A stretch of 64,000 bases of DNA, from assembly GCA_905250125.1 (NCBI GenBank), contig CAJNOL010000711.1:45398-109397 (forward strand). Reading direction: 5' to 3'. This DNA comes from Rotaria sordida. Lineage: Eukaryota; Rotifera; Eurotatoria; Philodinida; Philodinidae. Position numbers and translations under genes: made by a program. The notes below the pieces were generated by a model. That model was not told where the DNA came from and did not search any database. It was given only the letters and a program-made list of their open reading frames with translations. This document shows, piece after piece, positions 29,247-42,438 of this stretch (the stretch's first letter is position 1; each line of letters starts with the position of its first letter).

Positions 29247-30721
29247 ATGAATGTATCTACGTCTTTGTATAATAATTTATCTTTATCTAAACGATTAGAA
29301 CCATGTTATATTTTACAACCTATTGGATATTATTTCTTATTTATTTGGATTGTTGGTACCAGTTTAAATGCTTATGTACTATATATGTTTATACGACATA
29401 AAAATTTACGACAATCATCAACGAATATATTTATTTGTGGTTTAATATTAGCAAATTTTATTGAAGCTTGTTTCGACATACCATTACCAACTATTGCACT
29501 TATAGGATGCAGGTTAGAATATTTATTTAAACATTTATATATATATATATATATTATTTCATTTTTGCTTTTTATTTTAGATGGATTTTTACTTATGTTG
29601 GTTGTGTAATAGATGCTATAATAGGTTATTTTTCTGGTTGTTCAAATATGTATATGTTATGTTTCATTTCTATTGATAGGTATAAGAGAAAACTTTTTTG
29701 ATAATTTAAATAAAATATAAAATATTTGATTATATTTAACAGATATCTTGTCGTGACAAGATCACTTTCAACATCAGTTATAACAGTTAAACGTGCTTAT
29801 ATAATTATTATATGTGGCTATTTGTTAGCTTTATTTTGGACACTACTTCCAGTTATTGGATGGTCTAGTTATGATTATGAAGTTTGATTTTGATTTGTTG
29901 TTTGTTTTTGTTGAATACAATAAATTATTTATAGGGTGTTGGAGCATCTTGTAGTATAAAATGGGAAGAACGATCATTGAATGTAATTAGTTATAATATA
30001 ACTATTTTTATATTTGTTTATCTAATACCAGTTATTATTATTATAATAACAAACATAAGTACTTATAAGGTGGTAAGTAAATCTTTTATTAATTAGAAAA
30101 TAAAAACAAGAAGAATATAGAATTGTTTTTTTTTTCTTGTTAGGTTCATGAACATCGACGTCGTACAAGTATAAATTTAGATGAATCTCATTGTCAACGT
30201 CAATATTTAATTGAACGTCGTGTAACATTCACTATTATTCTTATCATAAGTAATAATAATAGAAATTTGAATAAAAGAAAAGGAAACAATTGAATATTTC
30301 TTTTGATATTTTTAAGGTGGTTATATGCTTGCTTGGACGCCATATGCAATAATGAGTTTTATTTGTGCCTTTATTGATGCTGAATATTTTCCGCCTATAT
30401 TTGGAACAATACCAGCATTATTTGCTAAAACAAGTGTTGTGTATGTTATTTCTTTATCTAGAACATTGTTTTTATTTTATTATTTAGATGGAATCCGTTA
30501 ATTTATGTCGTACGTAATGGAAATATTCGTCATTATCTCCCATTTCGTAGAACTTCGCGTTCTATAGAAAGAAGTAATTATTTTTTCTTTGTTTTCATTT
30601 CATTCTATCATAAAAACATTAATTCTTAGGTAAAACTTCTGATCCAACACGTTTCTCAAATTATCCATTTTCTGCAGTTCAATTACCATTAACGTCAACA
30701 TTAGGTTCTCGTCAAGTTTAA
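29247..30721 (+). CDS. Opsin, retinal-binding GPCR (8 exons)
   Basis: Light-sensing seven-TM receptor. Exons 29247-29512, 29581-29679, 29743-29881, 29935-30072, 30144-30249, 30317-30440, 30488-30573, 30630-30721; 349 residues. Extracellular N-terminus has two Asn-linked glycosylation sequons (NVS, NLS). TM1 carries GTSLNAYVLY, TM3 ends in SIDRYLVV (DRY), extracellular loop 2 has SCSIKW, TM6 has MLAWTPYA. TM7 has AKTSVVWNPLIYV, with Lys287 at the position of the Schiff-base lysine of opsins (bovine K296) and an NPxxY motif. The short C-terminus is Ser/Thr-rich. AWTPYA and FAKTS favour the Go/tetraopsin or encephalopsin-like side rather than classic r-opsins, but the subfamily needs a tree. Convergent with the EF-hand gene, only 83 bp between stops. 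Confidence 0.92.
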
Positions 30722-30804
30722 TTTTATGGGAAAAAAAATGTGTATATAATTCATATTTTGTAATTAAAATGACATGAAAAAGAAAAATAGTCTATTCTAG
30801 TTCT

Positions 30805-31378
30805 TTATTGAAATAATTGAACGAATTCATCAAATGAAATTTTTCCATCACCACTTGTATCTAAGGATTGAACCATTGCATCTATTTGAGTTTTATTAAA
30901 ACGTTTTCCCATTTTTGTCATGATATTTTCAAGTTCACTTGCTTGAATATAACCTGAACCATCTTGATCAAATTGACGAAAAGCAGCATGTAATTCATCT
31001 TTAGAATGTTGTTTAAAAAATGTTGCAGCCATTACACGACAAAATTCATCAAATTCAATTTCACCTATTTAGAATAGTAATATCTTCTTTTTTTTATAAA
31101 TTAAATCATTCTACATACCACTTTTATTTGAATCCATTTTAGTAACCATTTTTTTTAAATCACTATCATTTGCTTTAATATTTAATGCCTTCAAAACACT
31201 TCCTAACTCTTTTTCAGATATTTTACCAGATTTATCTATTGATAAATAGTAATAAAATTATCTTTTTTTTTTTTTCATCGAAAATATTTTTTTTAAATTA
31301 AATTCATATACCTGAATCAAACATATCAAAAGCATCTTTTAATTCTTGACGTTGCGCGTTTGTTAGTGAGTTAGCCAT
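30805..31378 (-). CDS. Calmodulin/troponin C-like protein with four EF-hands (3 exons)
   Basis: Exons (minus) 31378-31312, 31235-31119, 31064-30805; 147 residues, close to calmodulin and troponin C length. Four complete 12-residue calcium loops: DSDKSGKISEKE (21-32), DSNKSGEIEFDE (57-68), DQDGSGYIQASE (94-105) and DTSGDGKISFDE (130-141). All keep the acidic positions 1 and 12 and the central Gly, so four sites could bind calcium. The linker (residues 69-84) is basic and lacks the calmodulin sequence, so this is a relative and not calmodulin itself; troponin C-like is plausible. No signal peptide, presumably cytosolic. Confidence 0.9.
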
Positions 31379-33859
31379 TTTAAAAAATAAACTGCACAAA
31401 TATATTTCTACAAAGAAAAAAGGTACACTTTAAATATTTCATGCCTTACGTCGATAAAAAAGAAGAGAAAAAAAATGCTATTCACTATGGATACAGAAAT
31501 ACTCTTTGCCACTAACAACAACATTATGTTTGCCATAGAAAAAGGAATCCACTCAATCACGACAAGCAACGTGAACATCTACACATGGATGATGACGAGA
31601 AAGGAAAAACGAGTCATTTTTTTTCTTTCATTAAAAATAATAGGTTGTTTTTAATACGTCAAAGCGGCATTGTTTATTGTCTTAAGGAAGAAATAAAGCA
31701 ATGTGAATATATTTGATAATGAATAAACGTGCTTATGATGATAAAATAGTTTATTCTGTTATATATACTATGCATTTTAATATAAGAATAAAACATATAA
31801 GAACTTTATCAATTGTATCATATTAAATTCTTTATTAAAAAATAGTTTAAGCCACAGATCTGAAAAGTTGATAATCGAAGATTATGATTGAAATGTCTGT
31901 TATTATAAACTGTCCTTTATATATTTCGTGACATTTTTCAATTAATAATATAGGTTTTTTTTAATATCAAAAGACAGGATAGCAGATATTTATAGTAATT
32001 GTCTTATTAATAATCATAACATTTTTATCCTATTTCATATATTAATCTTACAAACAGTCAGACATCACCTATTGATTATACAGCTATACTTTCAAAATTA
32101 CCTAATTAAATAAATAAGAAAGCTAAAAGTTCAATTTATATATCAAGATGTTATTTCTATTAGTCAAAAAAAAATTCTGTTATTTAATTAAAATATATTT
32201 TACGCAAAAACGAGCATGACTTATGACATAATCGAGTTTTGAAGGAGGGCATGCTTAATTTGCAAAGATTCTATTGTCACGCAGGAAATGTTTTTTTATT
32301 TTGGGAAGCACTTCTTGTGTCGTAACTTAATATAGGTCGATTTTTTAACCTTTTTTCGATTTACTGAGTTATAATTTATACTTGAGAAATTCTAAATTAA
32401 TTATAATAAAACATTGTTTTCATGATCTATATTTAATTTAACATGAGTTTAAAAACTTTATATCAAATTATTTTTCTAGATTAAATAATAAAAATTATAT
32501 AAAAACAATGGATGAATGCAAAGAACTTCAATAACTTTTTCGCAATATCAAATAAAACAATAACAGAAAGTAGAATCAATTTAATCCTACACTATTGTAA
32601 TTTTACATACGAAAGTCTAACTGAATAAAAACATGAATTCGTTATCTCTGACATATATTTTCGAATTAAATATATGAATTATTTTGTTATTAAATCCTTG
32701 TCAGATGTTGTATGAAAAATATAATCTTGTACAGTCATTGCATGCTATATTTAGTTTAATCTTCAGAGACGTTGTCTTCTTTTAAATAGAACTGACAAAC
32801 ATATATAGACATGATTGCATGTATGTTGTCACTTCCGTTGTTCATCTTCGATTTATACATGCAAATGTTCATCATTGGGTTGTTTTCTTCTTTCTCAAAA
32901 TAATAATCTGTCCATCCAGTTCCGTCATTAATTTTCTTTTTTTTTTTTCTGTTCAATGTCGGTCAGCATAAGGACAAAACTCATTAGGAATGAAATAGAA
33001 TAAGACAAGTGGAAAAATGCATTGATGATAATTGCTTTAGGGTTCGTCTGTCTATATATTTTTTTGTATTGAATAAAAAACAAACTCTTTTTTTTTTTAT
33101 CTATGTCAGTCAAGTATTTTCGAAAATCGAACAGATGCCTCTTTATCTTTTAAGTTATATATCAATCAATTATTGTTAGAAAGACCATGGATATTGAATG
33201 AAAGCTTTTCGTTTATATATATATATATGATACGGTCGATCAATCAGTATAAAATAAGAGACAATTGAACCATCTGATGAGTTCAATATTTTTTTTTCTT
33301 CTCGTTCTTATATTTGAACATATGTAGTTTTTTCTTTCGTGATAAAATAGAGAAGGAGAGACAATGGAAGCAATTCTTTCCTTCTGATAATAGGTCAATT
33401 GCATTAGAATTCATTTTTAGACGATTCATATATTGTTGATAAAACTGGTGTTTGATCAGACATCTGCTTTTCACACATAGAAAAAAGCGTCAATTTTTGT
33501 ATTTTAATCATCGTTTATTAATTGATTGTCTTGAATAAATTATTAACATGTAAGTATATAAAAGAAATAGTCTTTTGTGTAGTTCTGGGAAAAAAAAAAG
33601 AATATTATTCTATTTCAATATAACATTCAGTGTAAGTATCATTTCACTATTACATAATTGATTCCATAAGAAAGTGTATAAGACAAGAAAGATTATTTAT
33701 CGATTAAATTGAATAAATGGTTGAACATATTCAATCGTTTTAGAAGCGAAGAAAAAATTTATCCAATTTGTTCACATTCTTCGAACGACTAATATATTAT
33801 AAGAAAATTAATAATTCTATATTTTATATGAAAATTTCATATTATTATTTTTAGATTCT
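31379..33859. other. 2.5-kb intergenic region, nothing recognised
   Basis: Divergent spacer between the EF-hand (-) and SH2 (+) genes. AT-rich, with short minus-strand Lys/Asn-rich frames at 32.7-33.5 kb that look like chance. A TA microsatellite lies at 33217-33230. A TTATTTTTAG acceptor lies directly before the SH2 gene's ATG. Confidence 0.45.
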
Positions 33860-35076
33860 ATGAAAAATATTGATGGTTTTCAAACAACCGATTCATTTCG
33901 GTTTGATCGTAATAGTTCATCTTCATCTATATCGTTATCATCTTCATCTGGCTATGGTTCACGTTTAAGTTTATCTCAAACAGATCCTTCATCATCATCA
34001 TCTAATCGTCGTATTGGTATAACAAAATATATTAAAGAAAAATTATCTCGACATAAAAGTTTAGCATCACTTCTCTTATCATCATCATCATCATCATCAA
34101 CAATAACAGAAATCAATAATCATGATACAGATATCTATGATAGTGTATGGAATTTAGATGAACAAATTGAAAAATTTCGTTTAAATATTAATAAACAAAT
34201 TCAATATGATTCTCAATCAATTATTTCTATGTCTGTTGATACACCAAAACCAATACGTCATCGAATAGAGTAAGTCTTTTATATTTCCTTTTGACCTTGA
34301 AATACGATCATATCCACTTTCATTCATTCATCCATATCGCGTGATGAATATAGCAATGTCTCGAATTACATACATGTGTATATATGTGTGTGTGCAGACA
34401 TCGATGGCCCGAAGATTATAGTTGTTTTGTCTACACACACTTGAGCGCACAGCATCTAATTGCAATATATGAAAGACAATAGAGTGTCAATAGTAACGAT
34501 AATCAAATTTTTCATTGTTAGATATGCTTGATTAACGCACTAGTGAATTGTTTATTGATGAGAATAGCTTTTCCTGAACATCTGTTCTGATAAGAATATA
34601 TCTTTTTAATCAATATTAAAAAAAAAGAAAATCTCTTTTCAGTGATCAAGATTTATTATCAGCTGCTGCATGGTATCAAGAAGGTTTACCTGAATATATT
34701 TGTGAAGAATATTTAAATAATAATCAACCAATTGGATCATTTATTATTCGATGTAATTATAATTGTTCAAATTATCCATATATTTTATCAATAAAAACTA
34801 CTAGAACATCAATTGAACATTTTTTAATTCAACAAACAATTAATAATAATACTTATCGAATAAAAGTTTGTTTAATTAATATTATTCTCTTTGATCTTAT
34901 ATATATATATATTATAGGGCTCATTAAAAACATTTGTTAATCTAAGTACACTTGTTATTCATCATACAGTCATACGAGAAAATCTTCCTGTTATACTTGT
35001 ATTGCCGTTTATGTATTCAACATTAAATAATCAACAGCATTCATCATTAGGTATTATTCGTTCTGTACGATTCTAG
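33860..35076 (+). CDS. SH2-domain protein with Ser-rich N-terminus (3 exons)
   Basis: Exons 33860-34269, 34643-34865, 34918-35076; 263 residues. The first ~130 residues are Ser-rich with basic patches and no fold I recognise. Residues ~147-240 form an SH2 domain: W147-Y148 start, GSFIIR with the phosphotyrosine-binding Arg173, YILSIK, TYRIKGSLKTF, and a final ENLPVILVLP. No kinase, SH3 or other catalytic domain is present, so an adaptor role in tyrosine-kinase signalling is inferred. SH2 subfamily is not resolved. The ATG at 33860 follows a good splice acceptor by 5 bp, so a non-coding 5' exon or trans-splice site is likely. Intron 1 (373 bp) is longer than the second (52 bp). Confidence 0.82.
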
Positions 35077-38000
35077 TCTTTTTCGTTTGTATAGAATGTA
35101 TTTATTTATTAATAAAAAGCAAAAAAGTCTAATAGAATTTTGTTTGTATCTTTAAATGTTTATTCCATGAATGAATAGATCAGAAGAGTAATGTGTTAAT
35201 TGTTCCATTGGGAGAACAAAAATGAATAAAAGATATCATGCTGAGATTGATATGTGAGAAAAAATTTGATTTCAATATCATATGATGATTTAAAAGAATT
35301 TCACGCGATTGATTGAAGCATAAAAAAATTTTTTTTGATTGACTATATAACATATGCATAAAATAGGATGAGGATTTTGTGATAAATTTGCTAGATAATA
35401 AAAGTTTCAATGTCAATGTTTTGTCATCTACATGTTCTTTTATCAAATCTATTTCACTTTAAAATAAATACAAGTTACAATACGCACCAACAAATTGTTC
35501 ACTCTGGCATTAACGATAAACAAGGATGTGCAATTAATAAATTCATATTGTTCTTCTATCGAAAGTGTAAGATCTTATACTACATCACTGAATACTTTTT
35601 TAAATCATGTGAAACTTCAACCATAAACTCAAATGAACAAAAAACAAATCAATATCCGATCGTAAAAATATTATATTTATTCATCTTTCTTCTTTAGTTG
35701 AAATTGTCTGATTGTAGTTACTGAAGAGAACAAATCTAATCCAATTTATATTTCATTATTATCCACTGCAATGAATTCATACATGTTAAAATATCTTCTT
35801 TTGAAATAGGAAAATAAGGAAATATTTCTGCAAGAATATCCTAGTCTTATTTCACAAGCACAGGGAAAAATTGAATATCGATGGTAAATTGGTCAATGTC
35901 CTCTAAAGACATATCATACATCAAATAATCGGAATACATTAATTGATAATGATCAGTTTTTGTTTGAAATAATGAACATTCGATTTGATATAGGTATTTC
36001 ACATTCATGAAATTTGAATATTTAAAAGCTTTACTGAATATTCACTGTTATAATAAGTATAAAACTAATTAGTAAATTGAATAGATGATGTTATTTAACA
36101 AAGAAATCAATGAAATGCAAGTCATCGAAAGAAAAGAAAATATTGATATACAATATCGATTTTGTTTTTGTTGATAAATATCAAAAATCGTTGCAGAAGT
36201 AATAAATCATTGATATTAATTATTTTTATTTACAGCATTCAATCTCAAATCAATAGCAATATTAAGTACATAATGAATTTGGGATTTTTACTTAAATAAA
36301 CTAAATTATTATCTCTTCTAAAGTAAAATATAGAAAATGTCAGAGCTTCTATTTCCAAGGCTTTCAAAAGACAACAAGTCTACGACCTTCGTTATTGTAA
36401 CGCTAATATGATAAGGTCTTATTTAATATAAAATATGATAATCCTCAATGTTTAGTAAAAGACAAGACTTCTTAGATGATCAGATTTCGTGATTTCACAT
36501 TGTATTTTTTCATAATCGTGTTTAAATCCAACCATTGCCTACTTCCCTTGAGTTAAATTCAATGTTCAAAATTTTCTTTTTTTTGTTTTAAACTCGAAAA
36601 TGCAATTTCTATCAAAAATGAATTAGTACTTTAGTAAGATATTCTTTTGTAGGTGAAAAGTCACTGTGAATTTTAATGATAATGTTTATGCATCAAAAAT
36701 TCGTTGTAGAATTCATTCTTTTTATAATAACATATCATGTAGACTTGCACACAACATTCGTTTTTTTTTATCGGCATGTGCAACAAGAAATAATGATCAA
36801 TAAACCAATGTCAGAATCAAGTCTGTAATTATGTAGAATATGTAAGAGAATTCATTTTTTCAACAATTAGTTAACAAATTTTTATACTATTTAAGATATT
36901 CATAGTATATTCAATGGAAGTTATTCACATTTCCTAAGATATCATACAAAATAGCGATCAATCATGTTATCGTGCTGTGTTTCCTATTACTTCAATTGTA
37001 TCTTCAGTGTTCTCTACACCAATACTATCGATACAAATAACTAAAACGATAATTATGACTTCAACTTTACAAATAAGTAATGGAAGTTGAAGTGTTGAAA
37101 CAAAAGATTTAGTATAGTGGATAAAAATCATTGCTATTATTATTATGTATGTGCATCATTTAATAATTACCCTATTGGACATTTACAATGTCCTAATCAT
37201 ATGTACGATTTTACCAAAATAAAAAGTACAGTAATGGACGAAAGTTTCCGCTCTAGCCAACTACTGTATGTATTAAAGGTTTGAAAATTTATGTACACAT
37301 ACTTCATCAAGAATGTAGGCCATTGACATTATGATATCATTATTGAAGTACATTTACACAAATATTGTTGTGTCTAGATCCTTGGAACTCATCAGATTAT
37401 CATCTATCTTCGATTTCTCTTTAACGCAAGGTTCCCTTATGAAACTTGTAGATAATAATGTCTAACTGTAGAGAAAAGTTCTCAAAAAAAAAAAAAGAAG
37501 TAAACTCATTCCATTGAACTATCGCTGAATTATTGACCTGCAAACGACAGTAGATATTTTCTCTTCTACAACAATGATTAGAGTAAAATGAGCATAGCCT
37601 TTGAAAAATTTCAATGAAATTATTAATGCAATAGCTGGGACATAGTATTACGTATAGAAGAGTCGCCTGACACAGAATACTCTTCCTGTCCAGAGTTATA
37701 AGTTTGACAACAAAAATAGGTGCCATCCATTATAACTCCCTTTGTAATTAAGCAATAACAGTTCTGCAATACAAATAACCTACATTCTTAGTGAAGTGTA
37801 TATACACAAATCTTCAAGTCTTTAGCACATAAAGTGGATGAAATTGACTGAGGCAAAGACTTTTGTTCATTACTATATATATACTCTAAAAAAAATTGTA
37901 AGTTTATAAAATAGTTTGAGAATTTTTTAATTGAATTTTTCTATCAGTCAGAATCTTTTACTGTTACTCGAAAATATGTAATAGATTTTTTTTCGAGTTA

Positions 38001-38932
38001 ATAAAAGCTTTTGATATACAAGCTTATCTGAGATTAGTCTTTTATTAACATAGATTTAAAGTCATTAAAGAGAGTAAATACGATTACAATATTCATTATG
38101 AAATAAAATAAAAATGTCGGTCAATACTTCTTCTCTTCTTACTTTATAACATTTTACAACAGTTACTTAGTCAACTAATGATTGAATAATAGTATATATA
38201 CACAAATATTACAAAAAAAAATGTAATAAACGAATAATGTACTTATCCGTTATAGAATTGAAACCAACTTTCATCATAAATCAAACATCAGATATTCTTA
38301 TCGAAATGTCATTAAATTGAATCTAAAGGTATTTTTAATGATATCTAACCTTTCTTTTTTTTTCTTCTTCTATCAAAATAACCTTGTATTTCGAAACTAA
38401 AGTTCAGTTTAATTACAAAACCGAGTGAAAAGAAAATGAAATATCATTAAAAAAATCCCTACTGATAGTAAGTATAAGTAGATTTCACGGTTCGATAATT
38501 TTTTTTTCTCCATTTCAACTAGTTCTATATATGTTCAATGTTAAATGAAATTTTTTTTGATTTATTTAATTACATATAATTTCTTTTTGTTATATTTAAA
38601 TAGTATCATTATTCCAATGAAATATCCATTAAAAAAAAACTGAAATTCAATTTACTATTAAGTCAATGTGATTGGTTAACGGACTTTTGTCCTTAAACTG
38701 TGTATATATTTCATCGTAATGATCCTTTCGACGTGCTCAAATCACATATATTACGTGTTGACCTTCACAGCGTCCCTACTTTTTTCTTCCCTCTCTTATT
38801 CGTTTTTTTTTTTTATTCGTACACTTTTATATTTCATTCCCATTTTTACTGTGATCTTGATTTTACCATTTTCTTTTCTTCTGCTTGTTTTATTACTTTC
38901 ATTCATTGTTTGATTATATCAAATAAACGTAC
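35077..38932. other. 3.9-kb intergenic region, no supported gene
   Basis: The largest gene-free stretch apart from 48-53 kb. AT-rich; short frames on both strands (35.2-35.7, 37.4-37.7, 38.7-38.9 kb) are not protein-like. A pyrimidine-rich tract at 38780-38900 precedes the next gene. Nothing else can be supported. Confidence 0.4.
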
Positions 38933-39583
38933 ATGATGATAGACGACTGGTCAATGTCGAAAGATGATTTATATGGACCACCACCAGCTTATTCGATAAG
39001 AAATAATTATGACAATCCACCACCATCATATACACCATCGATTTATGTTGTACCTATTAGAAATGTTCAATATCAAGAAAGATTATCTTCACCTCATGCA
39101 TCAATTATTTTACCAAAAAAATTTACTCGATATTTACTTGGAACAGGACTTATTCATATGATGATTGGATTAGCAGCTATTGTTTGTGATATTATTTTAA
39201 CAATTATGAATGAATCATATTCATTTACAGGACTTTGGACAGGTGCATTAAGTATTATATTAGGAATAGATCTTATTTTATTTATGAGTCGTTCAAATAT
39301 ACGTATATGTTCTTTACAACGAATACAATTTATACATATGGCTATGTGTTTAGTTTCTATAGTTGCAATTATTCTTACATCGATTAATCTTACATCTGAT
39401 TCATGTTATAAAATATTTTTAGGTCCAGATCGATGTCAACATTCATCACATATAATAAAAATTATTCTTGTTACACTTTTTTCTTTTAATTTTATACAAA
39501 TATGTATTACAATTGTAATGACATTTATATATATGAGTAAATCTCACCAAATAATAACAAGAAATGACACTATAATACTCTAA
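38933..39583 (+). CDS. Four-TM protein with N-terminal PPxY motifs (single exon)
   Basis: Intronless 216-residue frame. The first 55 residues are polar and carry two WW-binding motifs, PPAY and PPSY, which in other proteins recruit Nedd4-family ubiquitin ligases. Four hydrophobic segments follow: LLGTGLIHMMIGLAAIVCDI, GALSIILGIDLILFM, FIHMAMCLVSIVAIILTSI and IIKIILVTLFSFNFIQICIT. The overall plan resembles MS4A/CD20-like or TMEM four-TM proteins, but I cannot name a family. Two ATGs in tandem (38933 and 38936) are both possible starts. Lies 308 bp upstream of the first SLC46-like gene on the same strand. Probably a plasma- or endosomal-membrane protein. Confidence 0.72.
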   Translation: MMIDDWSMSKDDLYGPPPAYSIRNNYDNPPPSYTPSIYVVPIRNVQYQERLSSPHASIILPKKFTRYLLGTGLIHMMIGLAAIVCDIILTIMNESYSFTGLWTGALSIILGIDLILFMSRSNIRICSLQRIQFIHMAMCLVSIVAIILTSINLTSDSCYKIFLGPDRCQHSSHIIKIILVTLFSFNFIQICITIVMTFIYMSKSHQIITRNDTIIL

Positions 39584-39891
39584 CATTACCACTTAGATAT
39601 ATTCATTTATTTTACTTGGTTTCTTTTAAAATATTTGTTTTATTATTCCTTTTGTCAATCGTCCGATATAACTATTTTTCTTTTTTCTTTCTTTTTATGA
39701 GAACAAGAAAAAAAAAATAATAAGAAAGACATTTTTTTTTCTACCCTATGCAGTACATGCAGTAGTGGAAAAAATATGGCAAGCAACTCAGCTTAGTCAT
39801 TTACATTTTTTCTCTTTTTTTTTTTTATACAGATATTTATATTGATTTTTTTTTTCTTAATTAAAGGAAATTAGTTAAATGAGTCATAAAT

Positions 39892-42438
39892 ATGGCAAAC
39901 GTTAGTATTTATGCAATAGCTATCATATTATGTCTTCAAACATTGATCACATGTCTTACTTCAACAATTGGTCAATATATATATGGATTTTATTTAGAAA
40001 CATATCCAAATTCATCGAATAAGACATCTAATTATACAACAATAACTATATATAATTCATTCTATTTTTTCAATGAAATCAATAATGAAACAAATAAATG
40101 TTTACAAAATGATAGTTCTCCGAATAAAGATGCTCAAGCATGGGCACAACAACACTCAGCTAATCTATTTTTTTGGACAAATTTAATGAGTAGTTGTCCG
40201 GTAATAATTATGACTTATATTTTAGGTGTATATACGCCAAAATTAGGAAAACGTTTTGTACTTATCATACCTCTATTAGGTACAATTATTCAACTTACTA
40301 TTTGGTTATTAGTCATATATTTTCATCTGTCTGAAATTTGGTGGTATATAGCTGCCTTTATAGTTGGTCTATCAGGTTCCAGTGGTCTTTTTGGTATGAG
40401 TGCATCTTTCATTTGACTTTGATTCTTTACAAGAGTTATTTTTCTGAATAGGTTCTTTTAACATTGATATATGTAAAAATGTTAGCTCTTTCAGCTGACT
40501 ATTAATTAAAAACTAATTAGCAAATATCTCTCTAATCATATGAGAAAAAAATCCAAAAATCATAGTAAAATTTTCAGCAAGATCGAATTTCAACAAACGT
40601 CATTTAAAAACTTGATTTTCTAGAGATTCCGAAGAAGGCTTTGTAATGTTTGAAATTGGTTTTAAACTTCTTATTCGGTTATAAGAGCACGTTTTTTTTT
40701 CTTACTCCGTCACGTTGCTAATAAAAAGTAAATCGAGTTTTTTGAAAAATCTTGACATGCTCACAAAACAACTTTCGATAGAGATTTCGTAGCCTCAGAA
40801 GTTGTCTACAAAATGTACTATTTAGTTTTCAAAAATGCTATTTCAATTCGAAGTTTTAAAAAACTAAAATGTAGAAAGTGAAAACCGATATTCTTTTCTG
40901 TGTCACGTCGCTAACATTAAGTTGTTTACTGATAACTCTTCTTGAACAAATATCTCTAGTGTTGATTTTTTCAAGATATCTCGAGTAACTTAACATACAT
41001 GTAACATATAAAAACTAGCTCTAAGAAAGTTCATTATTTCGAAATACGTGTGTTCTAATTTTGCGAAGGCACATTGCTAACGAATGATTTAGTTCATTTA
41101 TAATATCAATCCTTCGTTGAGTTCAAACAATAAGTAAAAGAACTTTGTATTAGATAACCTTAGAAGTCTGCCGACAGTTTTTCCTCTGTAAAATTCATTA
41201 TCTAAAATGTTTCTTTTTATTTAGGTTTGACTTTAAATTTAATTCTTACTGAAAATACATTGGAAAATGAACGTTCATCTCGTTTTGTACGTTTAGGTGC
41301 AATGCAAACAGCATTATCTGCAATAGCAACAGTTAGTATTGGTTATTATATAGCTTGGCGTGGCTTTATTGGTTTATATTGGAGTGGACTTTTTTTACAA
41401 ATGTTATCTATAATTATTGTTATGATCTATTTTAAAACGGTTGACACTAATGTTGATGAACGAATACCTTTATTATCATCAATTAATGATCAATTTCAAG
41501 AAACTTCATCAAATAATTGTAGTCATTTTTTAAAAGTTTGTACAGTATTTAAATTAAATCAACAATCAAAGAAAAAAACTACAAGTTTATATTTAATATT
41601 ATTTTCAAATATATTTTTTGTGTTAGCCGTAGTATCATTGTCACCATTTTTATGGTTTCTTCTAAATGCACCTTTTTGTTGGACATCAAAAAATATTGGA
41701 AATTATTCAGCATTAGGTGCTATTTCTTCTGCAATACTTAGTTTATTAGGTATGCAATTATTAACATATATTGGAACTAGTGATGCAATTATATGTGTGA
41801 TAAGTAATATGTGTTTTTGTCTAACATCATTATGGAATGCATTTGCACGATATGGATGGCAATTATATGTTGGATTATTAATAAATGCATTTTCTAGTTA
41901 TCAAAGTCCATTAACAATATCAATGATGTCAAAATGGTTAGAATTTCATGAACGAAATAATGCATTTACATTTATAACAGAAATAAATACAATTATATCG
42001 ACATTTGGAAGTTCGTTTTTCAATTGGCTTTATGCCCGTACAGTTGTTAATCATCGAAATCTTATATTATTTATTGCTGCTGGTCTTGGTGTTATTCCTT
42101 GTATTTTAAATATGTAAATATTTTGATTTATATATTTGACGAAAAAAAAAAAAATTGTGATTATATGTTTTTTAAGATGTCTTTTTCTAATAACTCGAAA
42201 AATGTCCGACGAAGAATTACTTTCACTTCCACAAAGTGATACAGAACCAGCATCATGTCATTTAGATAATAATATATTATCAGATGCTGGTAATCCTTCC
42301 TGTTTGATTATTTCATCTCGATCATTAACTTCTTCATTACGTACATCATCCATGGAAAGATCTCGAACGAATTCTGTTGATGACAATCAACTGGAAGAAA
42401 TGATCAATTCTTCAGTTAATGATTTAGTTAGTCTGTGA
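39892..42438 (+). CDS. SLC46-like MFS transporter, tandem copy 1 (3 exons)
   Basis: Exons 39892-40393, 41225-42113, 42177-42438; 550 residues. Major-facilitator fold with about 12 hydrophobic segments, related to the SLC46 group (proton-coupled folate transporter and relatives). Features include an extracellular first loop with several N-glycosylation sites, the TPKLGKRFVLIIPLLG loop after TM2, ENERSSRFVRLGA between TM4 and TM5, a long cytosolic central loop and a Ser-rich C-terminal tail (ERSRTNSVDD). Substrate unknown. Intron 1 is 831 bp, much longer than in copies 2 and 3; its insertion point and phase are the same. Frame continuity required the GTATGAG donor at 40394. Confidence 0.85.
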
